64,000 bases of DNA from Pseudomonas helleri (lineage in GTDB: Bacteria > Pseudomonadota > Gammaproteobacteria > Pseudomonadales > Pseudomonadaceae). The translations under genes and the position numbers were made by a program. Positions within the stretch are counted from its first letter, which is position 1; every line of letters starts with the position of its first letter. Positions 58,399 to 64,000 of this stretch are shown here, in pieces. Under the pieces are notes generated by a model, which saw only the letters and a program-made list of their open reading frames with translations, was not told where the DNA came from and ran no database searches. The DNA is taken from contig NZ_JYLD01000001.1 in assembly GCF_001043025.1 (NCBI RefSeq), forward strand, positions 248,001 through 312,000, read 5' to 3'.

Positions 58399-58782
58399 TC
58401 ACAAGCCGAGAGCGCAGCGGACCGCGGCTTTGATTGCAATAAACTCATCTGTTTCAAGTTGTGAAACCACATAACAACGACGGCCCTGACGGTCTCGCGT
58501 TTTTATTCGATCCAGTCGGGCGAGGCTAACGGTCGACAGCATGTCGCATTTTGCCCAGCACATAGGGTTCGCTCCCTGCAAATGACTCTGCAACTCAAGG
58601 TGATGCCCCAGCATGGATTGGGGCTCAGTTGTGCTAAGAGGAATAACCGTCACCAACTGTTTATTGGTGCGGTGTTTACGAATAACCACAACAGGCCTGA
58701 TTTTGACCATTTCAGGTACTTCATGGCCCCTGAAGTCACAAATAAGTACGCTGCCTTCTTTTGGCTGATAAAGGAGGGGCAT
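58399..58782 (-). CDS. PemK/MazF-family toxin, apparently without antitoxin
   Basis: 127 residues. GSVLICDFRGHEVPEMVKIR-PVVVIRK and LVTVIPLSTTEP are the conserved beta-strands of PemK/MazF endoribonucleases, and MLSTVSLARLDRIKTR is the later block. Upstream on the minus strand no antitoxin-like frame is seen, only a frame of about 10 codons. Solitary members of this type exist in pseudomonads. The start ATG 58782 has a weak ribosome-binding site, so the true start may differ by a few codons. Confidence 0.78.
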   Translation of the reverse strand: MPLLYQPKEGSVLICDFRGHEVPEMVKIRPVVVIRKHRTNKQLVTVIPLSTTEPQSMLGHHLELQSHLQGANPMCWAKCDMLSTVSLARLDRIKTRDRQGRRCYVVSQLETDEFIAIKAAVRCALGL

Positions 58783-59195
58783 TGGTTGAACCCGAAGTAA
58801 AAGAAACGATTCTGAGCAACTTTGCCTTCAAGGGACCAGGCGAGTTTTATGACCGCGCATGTCTCAATCTCCAGCCTCACCCAGTCACTCGCAGGTCTCG
58901 TCTCTTTCCTTTGCAGGACTATTCCTAGAGAATCCCTTGGCCTTGCGCCTGCCTCTTTCGATCGCTAGCCTGCGGTTCGTCATCCCTCATGGATGGCCGG
59001 ACGTGCAAGTTCGAATAGCAAAAGGTAAATCAAGCGTCACCGCCTAATACCCAGGTTTTATGGCGGTTGTGCGTGGGAGATCGTCAGGTCTGCCGGGTTC
59101 CTTTTGCCCCGGTCTTGCACACCCGCGTACGGCTGCCACCCTCTTTGTGTGCAAGCAAACGGGTTCAGCTATTCATTAGCAAAAGGATCTGAACC
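58783..59195 (+). other. Gene-poor region with a structured leader before the small DUF3077-like gene
   Basis: 413 bases. Short frames on the plus strand (58848 and 58859) have no family support. The right part contains CCGGG-(10)-CCCGG at 59093-59112 and a perfect 9-bp stem CTTGCACAC (59114-59122) / GTGTGCAAG (59147-59155), then AAGGA before ATG 59196. The hairpins would be in the 5' leader of that gene. Confidence 0.5.
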
Positions 59196-59378
59196 ATGAC
59201 TCACACACCCGAATACGAACAAAACCTCGAACACACTGACGAGCTGTTGCGGTGCGCGCTTGCGACGGCGTATGCGTCGGCCGATAACCTGCAAGGCCTG
59301 AACCGCGACGTGGCGTTGGCGGTGGTGCATTTGATCCATCAGGTCAAAGCGTCTGTGGATAAGTTATTGGCCGGGTAA
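59196..59378 (+). CDS. Small DUF3077-like protein
   Basis: 60 residues with AAGGA nine bases upstream. LRCALATAYASADNLQG and LAVVHLIHQVKASVDKLL fit the two-helix DUF3077/DUF6124-type pattern of Pseudomonas. It is short even for the family and may be a truncated version. Function unknown. Confidence 0.6.
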   Translation: MTHTPEYEQNLEHTDELLRCALATAYASADNLQGLNRDVALAVVHLIHQVKASVDKLLAG

Positions 59379-59390
59379 AAAACGTTCACA

Positions 59391-59801
59391 GGCTGCGGTC
59401 TTTTGATCGTGGCCGTTGTGGAGGGTTTTGCGGCCGCTGCGCAGCCGATCGCAGCCTTCGTACCTCGTCAGCTCCTACAAGATTTGTGTGCGCCACACCA
59501 CCCTGTAGGAGCGAGCTTGTCTCGCGATCTTTTGATCTTGGTCGCTGCGCTGCCGAGCGCAGCCTTCGTACCTCGTCAGCTCCTACAAGGTTTGTGTGCG
59601 CCACACCACTCTGTAGGAGCGAGCTTGCTCGCGATCTTTTGATCTTGGCCCTTGTGGACGGTTTTGCGGCCGTTGCGCTGCCGATCGCAGCCTTCGTACC
59701 TCGTCAGCTCCTACAAGATTTGTGTGCGCCACACCACCCTCTAGGAGCGAGCTTGTCTCGCGATCTTTTGATCTTGGTCGCTGCGCTGCCGAGCGCAGCC
59801 G
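59391..59801. repeat. REP-derived tandem array (alternating 108- and 128-base steps)
   Basis: The block GCAGCCTTCGTACCTCGTCA recurs at 59451, 59559 and 59687. TGTAGGAGCGAGCTTG (or CTAGGAGCGAGCTTG) recurs at 59504, 59612 and 59741. Steps are 108 then 128 bases because one unit carries about 20 extra bases (GGTTTTGCGGCC region). The pattern is A-B-A-B, with REP half-arms joined by GTTTGTGTGCGCCACACCAC linkers. No spacers of CRISPR type. It fills the 474-base gap before the antitoxin gene. Confidence 0.9.
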
Positions 59802-59852
59802 TCGGCATGAACCGTGATATGGCGCTAACCGAATCAGGAAGGCCCCATCCGT

Positions 59853-60140
59853 TCACTTGGAGATGTGTAGTTTTAGTCCCAGCGCCTTGGCTACTTTGAG
59901 TATGGTTCCAAACTCCGGGTTACCTTCCCCGGACAGCGCTCGGTACAAGCTTTCTCTTGAAAGACCTGCATCCCGCGCGACTTGGCTCATGCCACGCGCT
60001 CTCGCAATGGTGCCAAGGGCTTTGGCAATAAAGGCAGGGTCATCGCCAGCCTCCTCCATGCAAGCTTCCAGGTAATAACCTATATCCTCTTCAGTTTTGA
60101 GGAATTCGGCGCTGTCCCAGCGGGTGAACTTTTCGGTCAA
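59853..60140 (-). CDS. HigA-like addiction-module antidote (HP1420-type)
   Basis: 95 residues from TTG 60140. MTEKFTRWDSAEFLKTEEDI is the family's N-terminus and MSQVARDAGLSRESLYRALS with NPEFGTILKVAKALGLKLHI is the helix-turn-helix. In intact loci a RelE/ParE-type toxin lies directly upstream, and here only a short remnant is seen. The TTG overlaps that remnant's stop codon. It may survive as a regulator or orphan antitoxin. Confidence 0.85.
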   Translation of the reverse strand: MTEKFTRWDSAEFLKTEEDIGYYLEACMEEAGDDPAFIAKALGTIARARGMSQVARDAGLSRESLYRALSGEGNPEFGTILKVAKALGLKLHISK

Positions 60141-60235
60141 AGGGTGTACTCCTTCCAGTCTTTGGCTATCAGTCGCGCTTGTTTGTTTAACCCAAGAAAC
60201 TCACCCAAAGAATCAGCCCCTAACACTCCCTCTCG
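60137..60235 (-). pseudogene. Possible 3' remnant of the cognate toxin gene
   Basis: An open frame of about 32 codons ends with the TGA that overlaps the antitoxin start. Its end, NKQARLIAKDWKEYTL, resembles the C-terminal helix of RelE/HigB-type toxins (the x-R-A-K-x-L-A-x-W-K pattern). Upstream the frame is closed by a stop and no toxin core is visible, so the 5' part appears deleted. The call rests on position and a short match. Confidence 0.35.
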
Positions 60236-60277
60236 TCAGGAAGGCCTTTTTGTTATGTCAGCGATATCCGTTCATTC

Positions 60278-61174
60278 TTAGGGCTTCACCATTTTGCGTG
60301 TCACCAGTTCAGCAAACGCTTTGGCCATCGGCGAGGGGTTGCCTTTGCGTTGCACCAGCCACACGGCGGTGCTGGAGTCGGCGTCGAGCAGGGGCCGGTA
60401 GACCACGCCCTTGATGCGCATGTGCTGGAACGACGCGGGCAGTACGGACACGCCCAACCCCGCAGAGACCAAGCCAATGATGGTCATGGCTTCGCCCGCT
60501 TCTTGGGCGATGTGCGGGCTGAATCCGGCCTGGCGCGCCAGACTCAGCAGTTGCGCATATAACCCGCTGCCATAACTGCGCGGGAAGAAGACGAACGGCT
60601 CGTCAGCCAATGCCCCGATGTAGAGGCCGCTTTCGCTGCCTTCGGCCAGCGGATGTTCAGCCTGGATGACCGCCACCAAAGGCTCGCGGAACAGTTCGAC
60701 GGCCACCAGCGAGTCCGCCAGCGGAAACGGGCGCATGACGCCGATTTCTATCGACTCTTCTACCAATGCCTCGGCTACGTCGCGGCTGCTCATTTCCAGG
60801 AGGTTTAAGTGCACCGCCGGGAAGGCCTGACGAAAGGCAAAAATGGCCTGCGGAATGCTTGAATTGAACGGCGCTGAAGAGGTGAAGCCAATTTTCATTT
60901 CACCCAGCTCGCCCAGTTGCGCACGGCGGGCGACGTCGGCGGCTTTATCCACCTGCGCCAGCACTTGGCGCGCTTCGTCAAGAAACAATCGCCCGGCTTC
61001 GCTGAGGGCGACCCGACGGTTGGTACGTTCAAACAGCCGCGCCCCCAACTCTTCTTCCAGCGCCTGTATTTGCTGGCTCAGCGGCGGTTGAGAGATGCCC
61101 AGCACCTGGGCGGCCCGGCCAAAGTGCAGTTCTTCGGCGACGGCGATGAAATAGCGTAAATGGCGCAGTTCCAT
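60278..61174 (-). CDS. LysR-family transcriptional regulator
   Basis: 298 residues. The N-terminal winged helix is MELRHLRYFIAVAEELHFGR with AAQVLGISQPPLSQQIQALE. A periplasmic-binding-like effector domain follows (MKIGFTSSAPFNSSIP onwards). It is divergent from the MFS exporter at 61293, which it probably controls. An inverted repeat in the gap fits a LysR site. Confidence 0.93.
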   Translation of the reverse strand: MELRHLRYFIAVAEELHFGRAAQVLGISQPPLSQQIQALEEELGARLFERTNRRVALSEAGRLFLDEARQVLAQVDKAADVARRAQLGELGEMKIGFTSSAPFNSSIPQAIFAFRQAFPAVHLNLLEMSSRDVAEALVEESIEIGVMRPFPLADSLVAVELFREPLVAVIQAEHPLAEGSESGLYIGALADEPFVFFPRSYGSGLYAQLLSLARQAGFSPHIAQEAGEAMTIIGLVSAGLGVSVLPASFQHMRIKGVVYRPLLDADSSTAVWLVQRKGNPSPMAKAFAELVTRKMVKP

Positions 61175-61226
61175 GCAAGCTCCATTGAGTCGTTAAACCT
61201 ATCAAACAGGTCGAATAATATATTGG

Positions 61227-61254
61227 AAAGAATCGTTAGCTGGCTATATTCTTT
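61227..61254. promoter_or_regulatory. Putative LysR binding site
   Basis: AAAGAAT (61227-61233) and ATTCTTT (61248-61254) form an inverted repeat with a 14-base spacer in the AT-rich divergent promoter between the regulator and the transporter. Inferred operator. Confidence 0.45.
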
Positions 61255-61292
61255 TGCCATTGCCGTTTGGCTATACGCGTTATGAGGTCCCC

Positions 61293-62573
61293 GTGAAAAC
61301 TGCTGTCGCCCCGCTCGCTCACGAAGTCCCGCCCACGGCGCTGGATGATGTTGTCGCTCAACTCAATGACGTATTTATCGAGAAAGGCACGCCGATGTTT
61401 ATGCGCACGGTGCTGGCGCTGTTCTCGGGGGGCTTTGCGACGTTTGCCTTGCTGTATTGCGTGCAGCCGATGATGCCGATGCTGTCCCATGAATACGAGA
61501 TCAACGCCGCGCAAAGCAGTCTGATTTTGTCGGTGGCCACCGGGATGCTGGCTATCGGCCTGTTGGTGACGGGGCCTATTTCTGATGCCATCGGGCGTAA
61601 GCCGGTGATGGTCTCGGCGCTGTTCAGCGCGGCGGTGTTCACTGTGCTCAGTGCGTGGATGCCGAGCTGGGAAGGCGTGCTGATTACCCGCGCGCTGGTG
61701 GGCTTGTCGCTGAGCGGGCTGGCCGCCGTTGCCATGACCTACTTGAGCGAGGAGATCCACCCGCAGCACATTGGCCTGGCGATGGGGTTGTACATCGGCG
61801 GCAATGCGATTGGCGGGATGAGCGGGCGTTTGATCACCGGCGTGTTGATCGACTTTGTCAGCTGGCACACGGCGATGCTGGTGATTGGCGGTCTGGCGTT
61901 GGTGCTGGCCATGGTGTTTGTGAAGATCTTGCCGGAGTCGCGTAACTTCCGCCCGCAAACCATGAACCCGCGTAGCCTGTTGAACGGCTTCACCATGCAC
62001 TTTCGTGACGCCGGTTTGCCGTGGCTGTTTCTCGAAGCGTTTTTGCTGATGGGCAGCTTTGTAACGCTGTTCAACTACATCGGTTATCGCTTGCTGGCTG
62101 ACCCGTACAACATGAACCAGGCCGTGGTGGGCTTGCTCTCGGTGGTGTACCTGTCGGGCATTTACAGCTCGGCGCAGATTGGCGCACTGGCGGACAAACT
62201 GGGCCGTCGCAAGGTGCTGTGGGCGGTGATTGTGCTGATGCTGGCGGGCATTGCGCTGACCCTGTTCGAACCCATCGCACTGGTGATTATCGGCATGCTG
62301 TTGTTCACCTTCGGCTTCTTTGGCGCGCACTCGGTGGCCAGCAGCTGGATCGGCCGCCGGGCGACCAAAGCCAAAGGCCAGGCCTCGTCGCTGTACCTGT
62401 TTTGCTACTACGCCGGGTCGAGTGTGGCCGGGACCGCCGGGGGCTTTTTCTGGCACTACGCGGGCTGGAACGGCATCGGTGCGTTTATCGGCGCTTTGCT
62501 GGTGATTGCCTTGCTGGTGGCGTTGCGTCTGGCCAAGCTGCCCGCGTTGCCGGGTAATACCCACAACGCGTGA
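61293..62573 (+). CDS. Major facilitator superfamily transporter (YnfM-like)
   Basis: 426 residues from GTG 61293, with GAGG upstream; a TTG at 61254 overlaps the putative operator and was rejected. Twelve hydrophobic segments start at FMRTVLALFSGGFATFALLY. The MFS motif A is GPISDAIGRKPVMV and its second-half counterpart GALADKLGRRKVLW. It resembles E. coli YnfM and arabinose-efflux-type exporters. Substrate unknown; its LysR neighbour should set the inducer. Confidence 0.9.
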   Translation: MKTAVAPLAHEVPPTALDDVVAQLNDVFIEKGTPMFMRTVLALFSGGFATFALLYCVQPMMPMLSHEYEINAAQSSLILSVATGMLAIGLLVTGPISDAIGRKPVMVSALFSAAVFTVLSAWMPSWEGVLITRALVGLSLSGLAAVAMTYLSEEIHPQHIGLAMGLYIGGNAIGGMSGRLITGVLIDFVSWHTAMLVIGGLALVLAMVFVKILPESRNFRPQTMNPRSLLNGFTMHFRDAGLPWLFLEAFLLMGSFVTLFNYIGYRLLADPYNMNQAVVGLLSVVYLSGIYSSAQIGALADKLGRRKVLWAVIVLMLAGIALTLFEPIALVIIGMLLFTFGFFGAHSVASSWIGRRATKAKGQASSLYLFCYYAGSSVAGTAGGFFWHYAGWNGIGAFIGALLVIALLVALRLAKLPALPGNTHNA

Positions 62574-62601
62574 ACGCGCAGCTGTAATAGTGAGAGCGGA
62601 T

Positions 62602-63048
62602 TTATAGGTTGCTGATCTGTAGCTGCACCTGCAGCACCTGAGCGCTTTTTTCCAGGCTCAGGCTCTCGAACTCGGCGCCTTCTTGTTCGACACGGTTAAG
62701 CCACGCCAGCACCGCCATGGCATTGCCGCTCAGGCTGATGCGTAACCGTTGGGTGTCCACGTCAAACTGCTGCACCTGAAGCCCCGCGCTCGCGGCGCTT
62801 TCGCTGAGGCGGCTGCTCAACGGTTGCGTGTATACCCGGATCGCGCGCGTGGGCAGCGCTCGCTGCACCTCCCCCGCTTGGGCGACACGCTGGGCATACA
62901 GCGTTTGCGCCGCCGCCAGCCGTTGCTGCGCGGGCTGCCAAAGCCCATAAAAACCAAACACCATCGACAAGAACACCGCGAGTACACCGCACAGTTGGCG
63001 GTCACGGCGTGGCAGTTGCCGCCAGCGCTCACGCACACGGGCTTTCAT
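62602..63048 (-). CDS. gspM: Type II secretion system protein GspM
   Basis: 148 residues. Short cytoplasmic N-terminus (RERWRQLPRRDRQL), one membrane helix (LCGVLAVFLSMVFGFYGLW), a coiled-coil start (PAQQRLAAAQTLYAQRVAQ) and a small periplasmic ferredoxin-like domain. Length and layout are those of GspM. It binds GspL in the inner-membrane platform. The ATG overlaps the gspL stop by four bases. Whether it belongs to an Xcp- or Hxc-type system cannot be said from this part. Confidence 0.87.
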   Translation of the reverse strand: MKARVRERWRQLPRRDRQLCGVLAVFLSMVFGFYGLWQPAQQRLAAAQTLYAQRVAQAGEVQRALPTRAIRVYTQPLSSRLSESAASAGLQVQQFDVDTQRLRISLSGNAMAVLAWLNRVEQEGAEFESLSLEKSAQVLQVQLQISNL

Positions 63049-64000
63049 AAAACGTCCTCCAGGGTGAGTAAAGTTTGCACCCGGTTACCCTGTTGGCTGG
63101 CGTTGCCCAAGGTGATCGGCAGTGCACTTTGCAGGCCGCGCTCGCGCAGGTGTTCAAGCTCGGCAAAGCTGTTGGCGGTGATGGTTAAGGTCCAGCCGAC
63201 CGTGGCGCGCCATTCCATGCGTTGCACGTCCACGCTGCTGGCACCGATCACGTGCTGGGTTAGCTGAAGCAAGCGCGCCATGTGCCCGTTTTGCCGGGCC
63301 GCGCCTTGTTGTTGCAGGGCGTTGAGTTGCGCAGACAAATCGACGATGCGGGTGTGCTCCGGGTACAGCGCTTTAAAGCGCTGTTCACTCTGGGCGTAGA
63401 GGCTCGCCGCTTCACTCTCAAGGAAGCTGCTGCGCAGGTGGCTCGCCCCCACAGCCATGGCAACAATCAGCAAGGCGGCCACACTGACACCCCGCCACGG
63501 CAGCCGCTGCGACGTGCGCCGGTACTCGCCTTGCAGCAGGTTGATGGCGCCAGGCGGTGCGCTAGCAGGATCAAACGTGTGTTCAACCGCCGTACCGAGG
63601 GGCCCGTCTTTCAGGGCCTCCAGCGCCTGAGGGGTTAACGCAAGGCGCAGATCCAGCGCGCCGCCCGCCAGCCAGCGCCCGTCCCACCACGCGATGCCCG
63701 GTTGCTCGCGGGGCAAGAGGTCGGCATCCACGTACACGCTGACGATGTTCAACCCGAGCGCCTGTAACTGCGCCAAGAGGTGTTTGAAGCGCTGACGCTC
63801 AATCACCAGCAACGGATAACGCCGTTGCGCATCCAGGGGGCCGACGGCGATGTGCAGTTCATCAATGTCATCCGCCAGTTGATCTTCAACCGCAAAGGCC
63901 AAGGCCTGAACGCTGGGGCGGCGCCTGCCCGGCCAGGGCTCGGTCAGCAGCCAGCTGCACATTTCCATCGGCAGAATCAGCTGCACATCGTGCGCGCCCA
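63045..64000 (-). CDS. gspL: Type II secretion system protein GspL (5' partial)
   Basis: The frame is open past the right edge, so the true start is outside; the GTG at 63986 is probably internal. About 318 residues are visible: part of the cytoplasmic actin-like domain that contacts the GspE ATPase (AFAVEDQLADDIDELHIAVG), one membrane helix (GVSVAALLIVAMAVGASHL) and a periplasmic ferredoxin-like domain. Overlaps gspM, so both belong to a type II secretion operon that ends at 62602. Confidence 0.88.
   Translation of the reverse strand, partial: GAHDVQLILPMEMCSWLLTEPWPGRRRPSVQALAFAVEDQLADDIDELHIAVGPLDAQRRYPLLVIERQRFKHLLAQLQALGLNIVSVYVDADLLPREQPGIAWWDGRWLAGGALDLRLALTPQALEALKDGPLGTAVEHTFDPASAPPGAINLLQGEYRRTSQRLPWRGVSVAALLIVAMAVGASHLRSSFLESEAASLYAQSEQRFKALYPEHTRIVDLSAQLNALQQQGAARQNGHMARLLQLTQHVIGASSVDVQRMEWRATVGWTLTITANSFAELEHLRERGLQSALPITLGNASQQGNRVQTLLTLEDVL

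Noticed and set aside
58859..59047. 62-codon plus-strand frame upstream of the small DUF3077-like gene
   Set aside because: No clear ribosome-binding site or family resemblance; kept as non-coding.
59386..59604. Minus-strand frame encoding an internally repeated peptide
   Set aside because: The peptide repeat only reflects the tandem REP array; no ribosome-binding site or homology.
59391..59801. Possible CRISPR array
   Set aside because: Repeat units are over 100 bases, their internal sequence is shared rather than unique, and they consist of REP arms; no cas genes are nearby.

Overview
The window is chromosomal DNA from a Pseudomonas, most likely of the P. fluorescens lineage. Three things point there: the protein sequences, a gene order (waaF-waaC-waaG-waaP-kinases, glnE, aceE-aceF, dipA, msrA, later nhaP2-mscK-selO) that I know from the P. 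aeruginosa PA5005-PA5023 region, and many copies of a fluorescens-type REP palindrome. No tRNA or rRNA gene, insertion sequence, prophage or CRISPR array was seen. Two protein genes run off the ends: a TonB-dependent receptor on the left and gspL on the right.

Layout. 1-1898: end of a TonB-dependent receptor. 1991-8936 (minus): LPS-core operon of seven overlapping or abutting genes (waaF, waaC, waaG, waaP and three further kinase-like genes). 9131-12073 (minus): glnE. 12281-16861: aceE-aceF behind two identical palindromic operators and ahead of two hairpins. 17140-22123: PhoD-like phosphatase, dipA and msrA. 22232-23498 (minus): rlmJ and a small unknown. 23737-29655: divergent putP/putA with five GTTGCA boxes between them. 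29751-37168: small membrane protein, nhaP2, mscK, selO. 37235-39444: AT-rich accessory stretch with three related zinc-ribbon/two-helix membrane proteins and a DUF3077-like gene. 39437-41603: higBA toxin-antitoxin, trxC and a ParA-type ATPase.

41939-58178 is a complete aryl-polyene (APE) pigment cluster on the plus strand. It has 19 genes, nearly all overlapping by 1-20 bases. An ammonia lyase may supply an aryl acid. A ligase activates the aryl starter onto one of two ACPs. Ketosynthases, a ketoreductase and dehydratases (one fused to the ligase) build the polyene. Acyl- and glycosyltransferases, LolA-, MMPL- and lipoprotein-type proteins probably attach it to a lipid and carry it to the outer membrane. 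Two REP palindromes sit inside this operon, one in frame inside the LolA-like signal-peptide region.

58207-64000: terminator, an unexplained nested-hairpin element, a solitary PemK/MazF-like toxin, a DUF3077-like small gene with a structured leader, a four-copy REP-derived tandem array, a HigA-like antitoxin whose toxin partner looks deleted, a divergent LysR/MFS pair, and gspM-gspL of a type II secretion system.

I found no system I can call wholly undescribed. The best candidates are the three-paralogue zinc-ribbon membrane locus next to a broken REP, the nested-stem element at 58242-58316, and the REP exaptation in the LolA-like gene.
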